Shown: positions 14,606 to 23,206, counted from the stretch's first letter. The stretch is 64,000 bases of DNA from Sulfurimonas aquatica (GCF_017357825.1 NZ_CP046072.1:1860001-1924000); one strand, 5' to 3'. The notes: generated by a model from the letters alone, not told the origin. Numbers and translations: made by a program.

Positions 14606-15538
14606 ATGGAAGGAAGTGACCACGATAAATATTTATCAAGAATAAGCTTAATGATGGACTATTTAGCTATAAATGGACCTACTCATATGAAGGTTTTAGC
14701 CGAAGAGTATGGAACTTCTGAACGTACAATTAGAAGAGACATTGATGAAAGGCTTCACTTTTTTCCAATAGAGATAAAAAGAGGGATTGTTACTCTAGAA
14801 GAAGGCTTTAACTTAGATGACAAATCCCTTAGAGAAAATGAGCTTCTTATTACAGAATTAGCGTTAAATAGTATAAAGGGCATTGACGAGGTAGTGGACA
14901 AAACTCTTCACACTGTTAGAGCAAAGCTTTCATACCCACTTTTTTTTAGCCCGTATAATCTTAAAGCCGAACTCTATGAACCTATAAATATGAACTCCGA
15001 ACTATTAAACAAAATAGAAGACGCTATCACTAATCGTAATGTCTCTAGTATCAAAAGTAATGATTTAACATCATCTATAGACCCTTATAAGGTAGTTGCC
15101 TTTGATGGTATCTGGTACCTATTTGCAAAAGATAGAAATGACATGAAAATAAAAACCTATTTAATTTCAAATATACAAGAATTTCGAGCGTCAACAAAAG
15201 TATACTCAACTACACATGTTAATACAGATGAACTTTTAGAAAACGTACATACAGCTTGGTTTGAAGATGGCAATAGTTTTGATGTAACTGTTAAAGTTAA
15301 AAAAGAGATTGCTCACTACTTTGAACTAAAAAAACACCTTTCATCTCAGGAAATTATAAAAAAGAATGTTGATAGTTCCATCATCGTTAAGTTTAGTGTT
15401 AGCTGTGATGAAGATGTGGACAACCTCATTAAAGCATGGCTACCACACATAGAAGTAATCAAGCCTGAAAGATTTAGAAAAAAACTTATCAGTGAACTTG
15501 AATTATATGTAAAAGAGTTAAAAAACTATACTCTTTAA
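14606..15538 (+). CDS. WYL-domain transcriptional regulator
   Basis: A 310-residue protein with an N-terminal DeoR/HTH_11-type winged helix (about residues 10-60, GPTHMKVLAEEYGTSERTIR). A WYL domain follows, centred near 150-195 and containing the signature GIWYLFAKD, then a C-terminal WCX-like extension to 310. WYL proteins bind nucleic-acid or nucleotide ligands and control many phage-defence loci (BrxR and CapW are studied examples). TGGAGATGAG precedes the ATG. It lies 61 nt after the ATPase gene without its own promoter, so it is probably transcribed from operator 7. It is the only recognisable DNA-binding regulator in the island and the best candidate for the TGACA-N5-TGTCA sites. Confidence 0.9.
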   Translation: MEGSDHDKYLSRISLMMDYLAINGPTHMKVLAEEYGTSERTIRRDIDERLHFFPIEIKRGIVTLEEGFNLDDKSLRENELLITELALNSIKGIDEVVDKTLHTVRAKLSYPLFFSPYNLKAELYEPINMNSELLNKIEDAITNRNVSSIKSNDLTSSIDPYKVVAFDGIWYLFAKDRNDMKIKTYLISNIQEFRASTKVYSTTHVNTDELLENVHTAWFEDGNSFDVTVKVKKEIAHYFELKKHLSSQEIIKKNVDSSIIVKFSVSCDEDVDNLIKAWLPHIEVIKPERFRKKLISELELYVKELKNYTL

Positions 15539-15560
15539 TCTAATAGCTGAAGTTTTATCT

Positions 15561-16871
15561 GGGACCGTTTAAAAATCTGTGTCAATCGGGTAAAATAACA
15601 ATTACTCAAGGACACACAGATGAAGATAGAAATAGATGCAGAGCAATTTGCTCGTGATATAAAGGCTGGTAAGAGTATCAGTGGTAAAGATGGAGCATTA
15701 AGCTCTTTAATAAAGCAACTTACAGAAGCTGCTCTCTCCGCAGAAATAGATTCCCATTTAACACAAGATATCTCAAAGAACCGTAAAAATGGCTATGCCA
15801 CTAAAACTATGAAAAGTGAACATGGTGAATTTGAACTTGATGTTCCAAGAGACCGTAGTGGTAGTTTTGAGCCTGAGATTGTAAAGAAAAATCAACGAAC
15901 TATGTCAGGTGAGATAGAAGATAAAATACTTGCTCTTTACTCTCATGGTAACAGCTACTCTCAAATAGCAAAGCTTATCGAAGATATTTACGGTGTAGGC
16001 TTTTCTAAGGGTGCAATCAGTACAGTAACAGATAAAATAATACCTATGCTTCAAGAGTGGAAAGTTCGTCCTCTTGAAGAAGTATATCCTTTTATATTTT
16101 TAGATGCGATTCACTATAAAGTAAAAGAGGATGGAAGATATATCTCAAAAGCATTTTATACCGTTCTCGGTGTCGGCATTGATGGGAAGAAAGAGATACT
16201 TGGTCTCTATCTCAATGAGAGTGAAGGTGCTAAGTTCTGGCTACAGGTACTTACTGATTTATCTCATCGTGGTGTTAAAGATATACTCATCGCTTCCGTT
16301 GATGGTTTAAAAGGCTTTCCTGAAGCCATAAACTCAGTCTATCCTGACACAGAAGTACAACTCTGTATTGTTCATCAAATCCGAAATTCACTTAAATATG
16401 TAGGTTCCGCTAATCAAAAGCAGTTCGCAAAAGAGTTGAAGAAAGTCTATCAAGCCTTTACGAAAGAAGAAGCTGAAATTGAACTCGATAAGCTTGAAGA
16501 AAAATGGGGTAAAAAATATCCAATCGTTTTTACTTCTTGGAGAAATAAATGGGATAATCTGTCTGTATATTTTAAATATCCAGCTGATATTAGAAAAGTA
16601 ATCTATACCACCAATATCATTGAGTCTGTGCATCGACAGTTCAGAACACTGACTAAGACTAAAGGTGCTTTCCCTAATGATAATAGCTTATTAAAATTAC
16701 TCTATATGGGCATCCAGAATGCCTCAAAAAAATGGACTATGCCAGTTAGAAACTGGAGCTTAACTATCTCTCAACTCTCAATTCACTTTGAGGGGAGATT
16801 AGATAAAGCTCTTAATTTATGATACAATTTTAGGAATTACTCGATACTGACACAGATTATTGAACACTACC
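15561..16871 (+). mobile_element. IS256-family insertion sequence, copy 2
   Basis: A 1311-bp element that, in the parts I compared, is identical to copy 1 but inverted. The 8-bp target duplication TTTTATCT lies at 15553-15560 and 16872-16879. It inserted into the last codons of the TerB-like gene at 17234 and 22 bp beyond the stop of the WYL gene. Confidence 0.95.
15620..16822 (+). CDS. IS256-family (mutator-type) transposase, copy 2
   Basis: A 400-residue transposase whose protein sequence is identical to that of copy 1. It has the same DDE landmarks (FLDAIHYK, LIASVDGLKG, IESVHRQFR) and full length. GGACACACAG lies before the ATG. The identity points to recent transposition within this genome. 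Confidence 0.95.
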   Translation: MKIEIDAEQFARDIKAGKSISGKDGALSSLIKQLTEAALSAEIDSHLTQDISKNRKNGYATKTMKSEHGEFELDVPRDRSGSFEPEIVKKNQRTMSGEIEDKILALYSHGNSYSQIAKLIEDIYGVGFSKGAISTVTDKIIPMLQEWKVRPLEEVYPFIFLDAIHYKVKEDGRYISKAFYTVLGVGIDGKKEILGLYLNESEGAKFWLQVLTDLSHRGVKDILIASVDGLKGFPEAINSVYPDTEVQLCIVHQIRNSLKYVGSANQKQFAKELKKVYQAFTKEEAEIELDKLEEKWGKKYPIVFTSWRNKWDNLSVYFKYPADIRKVIYTTNIIESVHRQFRTLTKTKGAFPNDNSLLKLLYMGIQNASKKWTMPVRNWSLTISQLSIHFEGRLDKALNL

Positions 16872-17234
16872 TTTTATCTCTTCAAATATGGCATATTCTT
16901 TATCGACTATGCCGTCGCAAACAATAACACTATTTATATAATGAAGTATTTTACTTTTAACTTCATGATCTTGTTCAAATATACTATCTAGTTTTTGTAA
17001 TTCTAAATCAAACTCTCTATTGTCATTTTTTACTTCTATAAATAATTTAACGACTTCATCTACACTCATCTGAAAATTCTGTTGATAAAATTCTAAAAGC
17101 TTTTTCTCTTCTTCAATACTCTTTTTTTCGTCAGCTAGAATCACTTTTATTAGTAATACAGCCAGCATATTTTTAATTGCATCTATATTTTTATAGTCAT
17201 CAAACACATCTACTGTACTTAAATAAGGCAACAT
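16857..17234 (-). CDS. TerB-like protein, 3' end replaced by IS insertion
   Basis: A 125-residue protein resembling TerB/tellurite-resistance helical bundles: ILADEKKSIEEEKKLLEFY in the first half and VIVCDGIVDKEYAIFEEIK in the second, the paired acidic helices typical of the family. TerB domains bind metal and occur in many stress and phage-defence systems. IS copy 2 cut the gene at its last codons. Removing the IS and one target copy restores an ending ...EEIKLQLLD and a stop, so only a few residues were swapped for SVQ. The product may still fold. No operator lies upstream. Confidence 0.7.
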   Translation of the reverse strand: MLPYLSTVDVFDDYKNIDAIKNMLAVLLIKVILADEKKSIEEEKKLLEFYQQNFQMSVDEVVKLFIEVKNDNREFDLELQKLDSIFEQDHEVKSKILHYINSVIVCDGIVDKEYAIFEEIKGSVQ

Positions 17235-17319
17235 AATTATCCTTTATATTTATCTGTTTGTAATATTAGCAAAAATATATAAACTCACACTTTTATGAAC
17301 GAATTTCATTGCTATTATT

Positions 17320-17351
17320 TGACATATGCTGTCACAAACTAAAAGTAATAT
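17320..17351 (+). promoter_or_regulatory. Operator/promoter 8 of the island regulon
   Basis: TGACATATGCTGTCA at 17320-17334 is a perfect inverted repeat. TAATAT follows at 17346-17351 after 11 nt. It drives the amidohydrolase gene at 17377, the last island gene before the tRNA. Confidence 0.8.
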
Positions 17352-17376
17352 CTTATATATAAAACAAAGGTATTAC

Positions 17377-18093
17377 ATGATTTTACATATTCCACACTCC
17401 TCTACAGATACATTAGATTATAAGTTTTTACATAAAGAGCGAGAACTGCTTCGCATGACAGATCACTATACTGATGATCTATATGGATGTGCTGATGCTA
17501 AACGAGTTGTCTTTGAGTTAAGTCGTCTTGTATGTGATGTTGAGCGATTTCAGGATGATGAACAAGAGCCAATGAGCCGTTTTGGTATGGGTGTTTGCTA
17601 TACCAAAAACAGTGAGGGGAATAAACTGCGTGTCGTCACTGATGCAAATAAAGAGTACATAATTTCAAACTACTATATTCCCCATCATCATGAGTTAAGT
17701 AGTGCAGTAGACGATGAGTTAGCTCATAGCACAAAAGCCTTGATAATCGATTGTCATAGCTTTCCAGACAAGGCATATCGTTTCAATAATGACTTTAATC
17801 AAAAAAGACCAGACATATGCATAGGAACAGATAGCTACCACACGCCTAAAGGACTACTAGAGGAGACAAAAAAATATTTTCTCTCAAAAGGATATGTAGT
17901 CCAAGTCAACAAGCCCTACTCCGGTTCAATCGTTCCAATGAAGCATTATAAAAAAGACAAAAGAGTTTTATCTATTATGATTGAGATTAACCGTAAACTT
18001 TATATGGATGAGCATGGATTTAAAACTGAACATTATGAAGACTTAAAAGAAGAAATACATGAGCTTCTAATCCATTTAAATCATTTATATTAA
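17377..18093 (+). CDS. N-formylglutamate amidohydrolase family protein
   Basis: A 238-residue protein starting at the ATG at 17377 (MILHIPHSS), which has AAAGG just upstream. The longer frame from 17326 would begin inside the operator and is rejected. Family landmarks are IPHSS near the N-terminus, VCDVERFQDD near residue 50, and LIIDCHSFPDK in the middle. These are the metal and substrate residues of Zn-dependent N-formylglutamate deformylases (HutG-like). The usual role is the last step of one histidine-degradation route, but no hut genes are near. Control by the island operator suggests another substrate or purpose. Confidence 0.85.
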   Translation: MILHIPHSSTDTLDYKFLHKERELLRMTDHYTDDLYGCADAKRVVFELSRLVCDVERFQDDEQEPMSRFGMGVCYTKNSEGNKLRVVTDANKEYIISNYYIPHHHELSSAVDDELAHSTKALIIDCHSFPDKAYRFNNDFNQKRPDICIGTDSYHTPKGLLEETKKYFLSKGYVVQVNKPYSGSIVPMKHYKKDKRVLSIMIEINRKLYMDEHGFKTEHYEDLKEEIHELLIHLNHLY

Positions 18094-18266
18094 AGAGTTA
18101 AATATATGTTGATAGAGTTCAAGATTAGGATAATTAACACCTACAATCTAGCTAATACCAACTTCAGTCACGATAACTCAAATATTAGTACTTACAGAAT
18201 GAAAAATTAAACGATAAATTGATTTTTAAAATTGTTTGGAAGTTCGGTATTTATGAGGTTTACAAG

Positions 18267-18343
18267 TGGTGGGTCCTATGTGACTCGAACACATGACCAC
18301 TCCGTTATGAGCGGAGGGCTCTAACCAACTGAGCTAAAGACCC
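18267..18343 (-). tRNA. tRNA with CAU anticodon (Met or lysidine-modified Ile)
   Basis: Read leftwards, a 77-nt cloverleaf with encoded CCA. The acceptor GGGTCTT pairs with AGGACCC, the D-loop is AGCTCAGTTGGTTAGAGC, and the anticodon loop is CTCATAA. The anticodon CAU fits elongator Met or Ile2; I cannot decide between them by eye. Its 3' end faces the accessory island. Confidence 0.9.
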
Positions 18344-18421
18344 ACTATGTAGTACAAGCAAATGCTTTGTAGGCCGAAATTATACAAGTGGGTAGCTTAG
18401 TTTTTGCTTACTATTGGAAGT

Positions 18422-18859
18422 TTATTGAGTATTTACCATCCAAATAGAAAAGATGTTTATATATCCCCAAAATGACTCAAGTGATTTCTCTGTAACACCC
18501 TGCTCTTTTAGATCTAAAATGATTTCTCTATATAGTTCTAACCAAGTCTCTCTAGCTTTTGCATCTATACGAAATGGAGCATGACGACCTACCATCTGTG
18601 GTGCACCTCTGTTTTGGTTAAAGTATGCAGGTCCTCCACATATCTGTATCATAAAGTCAGCTGAGTGCTGTTTTGCTTCTTCAAACTCTTTCTCATCTAA
18701 TGGAAAGAGATGTTTTATGTCACTTACTTTTAAAGCGTCATAGTGTTTTGAGACCATATCTCTCATACCTTGTTCTGTCATCTCTATTAAAAACTCTGGG
18801 ATTGGTTTAGTTACCCCTGGTCTTACTCCAAATTGTGCATGCGATATTTCTAAGTTCAT
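18422..18859 (-). CDS. Truncated haemoglobin (group II-like)
   Basis: A 145-residue globin of the 2-on-2 family. Signs are the ICGGPAYFNQNRGAP segment followed by MVGRHAPFRIDAKARETW, matching the E-F region with the proximal His (RHAPF) and the conserved Trp. Such proteins bind O2 or NO and are linked to NO or oxygen handling. The ATG overlaps the stop of the RND transporter gene (ATGA), so it is the last gene of the rsmH operon. Confidence 0.85.
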   Translation of the reverse strand: MNLEISHAQFGVRPGVTKPIPEFLIEMTEQGMRDMVSKHYDALKVSDIKHLFPLDEKEFEEAKQHSADFMIQICGGPAYFNQNRGAPQMVGRHAPFRIDAKARETWLELYREIILDLKEQGVTEKSLESFWGYINIFSIWMVNTQ

Positions 18860-21800
18860 TCATTTTCCTTGTTTTGTTTTAAAGTTATAACTGGTGGTTT
18901 TATTTTATAAGCCACTGCAAACAGAAGTGGTACATATATCAGGTTTAAAACTGTTGCCCATGCTATACCAAAGCCTAAAGATACTGCCATTGGCTGAAGT
19001 ATGACAGCTTGTCCTGAAGCAAAAAATATCAATGTAAGTAGCCCTAAAACCGTAGTGAGTGATGTAAGCAATATAGGTCTAAGTCTTGTTTTAGCTCTAC
19101 TCATCAACTCTTCAGTGTCTTTTGATTTTTTAATAAAATCAACCATAATTAGTCCATCATTCACTACAACGCCAGCAAGTCCCACCACACCGATCAAACC
19201 AGGCATAGTTAAGTTAAGGTTCATAATCCAGTGACCAACATAAACGCCAAGTAATACAAGAGGAATCGTACTAATGACTATTAGAGATTTCTTTATAGAG
19301 TCAAATAACCATACAAGCGTTATGAATATCAAAAATATTGCCATGATAGCAGACTGCATCATCTCTTTTTTATTTTTATTATTCTCTTTTTCTTCACCTT
19401 TGATATCTACTTTATAGCCACTGTTTTTTAACTCTTCAAGAGTTGCTTCTAATTTTTGGATAACCTCGGAAGATGTCATTTTAGTTTTATCTAATGATGC
19501 AAAAACACTTCTTATTCGCGTGCCATCCTCTTTTTTTAGTGTCACAAAACTCTGTATATATACAAACTCGCATATATCCTTTAGTGAAACGAATTGCTCT
19601 TGTTGAGGGATCTGTAGCTCTATCTGATTTATTGAGTCTATCTCTTTTGTCATGTCGCTTTGGAGTTTGATTCTTACGAGTCCATTTGAGTTAAAAAGTT
19701 TTCCATACTCGCCTTTTAGATAGTAAGCTCTTAGTGCGCTTGAAACTACCTCTTCATTAAATCCCAACTCCTGTCCATATCTATTTACTCGAAGTTTTAG
19801 TTCCTTCTCTCCAATATCTGCATCATCTGCTATGTTAAATACACCCTCTATTTTAGAGAGTTCATCTTGAAGCTTTTTGAGTCCTTGTAAGATATTTCCA
19901 CTATCATCGCTACTAAGACTTATCTCAATATCATTTGCCACAACGCCAGCGCCAGGAACTTTTACAACAAGCTCCTCATAAATGCCATCAGTATCATTTT
20001 GTAACTTTATCTCATCTTTTAGAAGCTCTTTTATAACTTCTGCTATCTCTTGAGCATCACGGACTCTCTTCTTTACCTCAGCGTTATATTCTAAAGAGAG
20101 ATAAGGGCTTATATACTTATCAAAAATATTTACTGGAGCTCTCTCATGCAAGTCAACAAAAATATGAAACATATTCTCACCAATTTCTGGTCTATTTTTA
20201 GCATCCATTTTAAAGCCGACTACAGAAGTCACCGATGCGACATTTTCCTTATCAAGATTCTTTAGTAATATTTTCTCAAGTTTTGTAACAATCACTTCCG
20301 TATCTGTAAGTTCATTATTTATATCTACTTTTCCATACACATATACCTGCGTGTTATCAAAATCTGGAAAGAGCTGAAACTTAGAGTTTTTCATCATTAC
20401 GTATGTCAGTGAGAGTATACTCAGCACAATAATAAAAAGCGAAATAAACTTTCTTCTAAAGAAAAAGTGCAATAGTCTGCTATAACTACTATACATCTTC
20501 TCCCAAAACCTTTTAGTAAAACTTCCCTCGTTGGAGACTCTTAAAAACTGATGTGCATGCAGAGGAAGAAAGTAAAATGCCTCAAATAGCGAAGAGAGTA
20601 GGAGCACTGTAATCATAATGGGAATAATCTTTATAAACATCCCCATTTCCCCTGTCATAAGAAGCATCGGTAAAAATGCGAAAACTGTAGTAAGAGTGGC
20701 TGTTAATACTGCTGGAAACATCTCAGTAGCTCCAACTATAACAGCCTCCTTTCTCTCCATTCCCTCTTCTAAATGTCTATAGATGTTTTCAGCTACAACA
20801 ATTGCCTCATCCACAAGCATACCTAACGCTATAAGAGCTCCTAGTAGTGAGAGCATATTTAGACTATTTCCAAGTATTTCAGTTGCAATTAGTCCAATCA
20901 TAAAACTTACCGGTATTCCTAACGCCACTACAAACGCGATACCTCGGTTAATAAAAATCAGCATTGCTATAAACACAAGCATAAGTCCAAATGCAATATT
21001 TGAAAAAACTACATTTAGACGATTTTTAATCCACACTGAGGTATCTGTGTAGATACTATAAGTGATTTTAGGATTTTTTAATGTTTGCTTTTTAAGAAGT
21101 TCTCGTATATCTTTTACAAGTGCTATGGAGTTTCCATCTTTACTCTTGGTAACGTTTATAGAAATATTTCTAGCGCCATTGTAGTGAGAAAGCTCGATGG
21201 CATCAGCTAACTTAAATGAAACATCGGCAATATCCCCTATACGAAGTTTTACATTACCAATACCGATAATAGTATCTTCAATATCTTTAACTTTTTTCTC
21301 TCCGTTATAGGTAGAGATGTAAAGATGCTGTGCTTTTTGTTTTATAGTCCCTACGGGGAATATGGAGCTTATGTTTGATATAGCTGAAACGACTAATGTG
21401 GGTTTTAATCCATATGCTTTTATCTTCTCACTATTGAGTTTTATTTCTAACTCTTCATCAGCATCACCACGAATAGCTATCTCGCTTAAGTCTTTAAACT
21501 TAGTTAGTTCGCTCTTTAACTCATCTGCATACTCTAAAAGTTCAGAGGTAGAAAAATCTCCCGCTATTGCAATAAGTACAAGAGGAAAAGCATGTGCTTT
21601 AATCTTTGCAATTGGCTCGCTCATATCTGATGGTAAGTCTTTTTTTACAGCAGCTACAACATCCTTTACTTCATTTAAAACGCTAACATTATCTGAGCCA
21701 GTTTTTATATCCGCGTTTATACTAAATGAACCATTTTTTATAGTTGTAAGTATCTCTTCAAGTTCATCTATGTTCTGTAAATCGTCTTCTATGGTTTGAA

Positions 21801-21996
21801 CAACCATTTTGTCGAGTATGTCAGCAGACGTACCGGCATATCCGCCAGATATGTTTATCTTGTCCATATTCATAGGAGGGAAAATCTCTTTTGGAATATT
21901 TAGATATGCAAAGGCTGAGAGCATAAATATAAAGATAAGGAGTATATGATTTAAAAGTGGTTTTTCTATGGAAAACTCTATAAATTTGCGAATCAT
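18856..21996 (-). CDS. RND-family efflux transporter (AcrB/CusA-like)
   Basis: A 1046-residue inner-membrane protein with the two-fold RND layout. One transmembrane helix (about 12-32) and a large periplasmic domain are followed by a block of helices near 330-540, then a repeat of this pattern. The proton-relay helix carries GMLVDEAIVVAENIY, with Asp-Glu in place of the Asp-Asp pair of AcrB. Length matches the family. It should export a substrate through a tripartite pump, but no membrane-fusion or outer-membrane partner is adjacent. It lies in an operon: the ftsL-like gene ends 8 nt upstream and the globin gene overlaps its stop. The substrate is unknown. Confidence 0.9.
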   Translation of the reverse strand: MIRKFIEFSIEKPLLNHILLIFIFMLSAFAYLNIPKEIFPPMNMDKINISGGYAGTSADILDKMVVQTIEDDLQNIDELEEILTTIKNGSFSINADIKTGSDNVSVLNEVKDVVAAVKKDLPSDMSEPIAKIKAHAFPLVLIAIAGDFSTSELLEYADELKSELTKFKDLSEIAIRGDADEELEIKLNSEKIKAYGLKPTLVVSAISNISSIFPVGTIKQKAQHLYISTYNGEKKVKDIEDTIIGIGNVKLRIGDIADVSFKLADAIELSHYNGARNISINVTKSKDGNSIALVKDIRELLKKQTLKNPKITYSIYTDTSVWIKNRLNVVFSNIAFGLMLVFIAMLIFINRGIAFVVALGIPVSFMIGLIATEILGNSLNMLSLLGALIALGMLVDEAIVVAENIYRHLEEGMERKEAVIVGATEMFPAVLTATLTTVFAFLPMLLMTGEMGMFIKIIPIMITVLLLSSLFEAFYFLPLHAHQFLRVSNEGSFTKRFWEKMYSSYSRLLHFFFRRKFISLFIIVLSILSLTYVMMKNSKFQLFPDFDNTQVYVYGKVDINNELTDTEVIVTKLEKILLKNLDKENVASVTSVVGFKMDAKNRPEIGENMFHIFVDLHERAPVNIFDKYISPYLSLEYNAEVKKRVRDAQEIAEVIKELLKDEIKLQNDTDGIYEELVVKVPGAGVVANDIEISLSSDDSGNILQGLKKLQDELSKIEGVFNIADDADIGEKELKLRVNRYGQELGFNEEVVSSALRAYYLKGEYGKLFNSNGLVRIKLQSDMTKEIDSINQIELQIPQQEQFVSLKDICEFVYIQSFVTLKKEDGTRIRSVFASLDKTKMTSSEVIQKLEATLEELKNSGYKVDIKGEEKENNKNKKEMMQSAIMAIFLIFITLVWLFDSIKKSLIVISTIPLVLLGVYVGHWIMNLNLTMPGLIGVVGLAGVVVNDGLIMVDFIKKSKDTEELMSRAKTRLRPILLTSLTTVLGLLTLIFFASGQAVILQPMAVSLGFGIAWATVLNLIYVPLLFAVAYKIKPPVITLKQNKENE

Positions 21997-22004
21997 TTGT
22001 CTTC

Positions 22005-22283
22005 CTAAAAAAGTGTATCTAAGATTTGGTTTTTAAATTTAATAGACTCTACGGAAGCGCTTATTATTCTATTTTCTTCTTTTAACGTTTCATAAGCAAT
22101 CTTCTGTTTTGCTATATCTCTACTTTGAAAATAAATCTGCTGAGAGATATAAACTTTAGGAAATGCGAACATAGCAATAAACGTAAGGGTAAGAAGAATG
22201 TAAACATAGTAACCAACGTCAAGATTTCTCTTTGCTAAAAGAACTACGTCTATCTCGTCTAAGAGCTCTTCTTTATCACTCAT
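22005..22283 (-). CDS. ftsL: FtsL-like cell-division protein
   Basis: A 92-residue bitopic protein with a cytoplasmic N-terminus, one membrane helix (about 24-44, VGYYVYILLTLTFIAMFAF) and a C-terminal leucine/heptad-like coiled coil (YETLKEENRIISASVESIK). Small size, topology and position directly after rsmH match FtsL, which joins FtsB and FtsQ in the divisome. The sequence itself is poorly conserved in this family, so the call relies on topology and synteny. The start overlaps the rsmH stop by 4 nt. Confidence 0.7.
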   Translation of the reverse strand: MSDKEELLDEIDVVLLAKRNLDVGYYVYILLTLTFIAMFAFPKVYISQQIYFQSRDIAKQKIAYETLKEENRIISASVESIKFKNQILDTLF

Positions 22284-23206
22284 CTCAAGTCCATTTTAAA
22301 AATTCTCATTTTTGCGCTTCTGCTTCTTACATTCTCTTTAAGCTCGTCATCTGCCGCCATTAAAGGTTTTTTTGTTACTACCTTTCCTAGTTCATGGTTA
22401 TTGCCACATGTACATCGAAAAGCTTCACTAGGGCAGATACATGACTTACTCCAGGCAGAAAAGGCCTGCTTTACTATTCTATCTTCTAAAGAATGAAATG
22501 ATATTATAGCTATTTTCGCTTCACTTAGTTTTGCTTCTTCAATACTCTTTAAAAGTGATTTTAACTCACCAAGTTCGTCATTTACCTCTATGCGAATAGC
22601 CTGCATTAAAAGTGTAGCTGGATGTATCTTTTTTCCTCTAGGCATATCATTTTTCAAAGTGTCGCTTAACTCTTTTGCAGAAGAAAATGGTCGGTTTCTC
22701 ACTATCTCAGAGGCTAGTTTTTTATAGTTGCGAAGTTCGCCATACTCTAATAGTATTTTTTCTAACTCACTAGATGAGTACTCATTTATAACTGTAGCAG
22801 CACTTAGTGGAGCATTAACATCCATACGCATGTCAAGGTTTTCGCTCTCATAAGAAAAACCTCTATCCTTTTGGTCTAACTGTAAAGATGAAACGCCAAT
22901 ATCCGCTAAAACACCCTTGATATCTTCCGCGTTATACTCTTTAAGTATCTCTTTTATTACAGCGGAGAAACGCCCTTTTCTTATAGATACTCTATCACCA
23001 AATTTACTGAGTCTTTTGGTTGAAAAATCTATGGCTGTTTGGTCTTGGTCTATTGCTATCAGTTTGATATTTTGGTTTGACTCTAAAATCATTGAAGAGT
23101 GCCCACCATATCCCATAGTGCAGTCAATAATAATACCCTCTTGAATATCTTCAAAAGTTGCTATTACTTCACGATAAAGTACTGGAATATGGGGAATATT
23201 TTGCAC
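22280..23206 (-). CDS. rsmH: 16S rRNA (cytosine1402-N4)-methyltransferase RsmH
   Basis: A 308-residue SAM-dependent methyltransferase that modifies C1402 in the ribosomal P site. Landmarks are HIPVLYREV at the start, the SAM-binding DCTMGYGGHSS, the GVLADIGVSSLQLD motif, and SFHSLEDRIVKQAF near the C-terminus. Length is typical. It is the first gene of a leftward operon with ftsL, the RND transporter and the globin. It is divergent from the receiver protein gene at 23325. Confidence 0.97.
   Translation of the reverse strand: MQNIPHIPVLYREVIATFEDIQEGIIIDCTMGYGGHSSMILESNQNIKLIAIDQDQTAIDFSTKRLSKFGDRVSIRKGRFSAVIKEILKEYNAEDIKGVLADIGVSSLQLDQKDRGFSYESENLDMRMDVNAPLSAATVINEYSSSELEKILLEYGELRNYKKLASEIVRNRPFSSAKELSDTLKNDMPRGKKIHPATLLMQAIRIEVNDELGELKSLLKSIEEAKLSEAKIAIISFHSLEDRIVKQAFSAWSKSCICPSEAFRCTCGNNHELGKVVTKKPLMAADDELKENVRSRSAKMRIFKMDLR

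Noticed and set aside
10343-16871. Composite transposon made by the two IS copies
   Set aside because: Each IS has its own 8-bp target duplication (GTATAGTC and TTTTATCT); a composite unit would share one duplication at its outer ends.
17326-17376. Start of the amidohydrolase at 17326
   Set aside because: It would begin inside operator 8 and upstream of the -10. The ATG at 17377 has a ribosome site and fits the family N-terminus.
21362-21799. Rightward 145-codon reading frame opposite the RND gene
   Set aside because: It is a Ser-rich antisense shadow of a strongly conserved transporter, without promoter or ribosome site.
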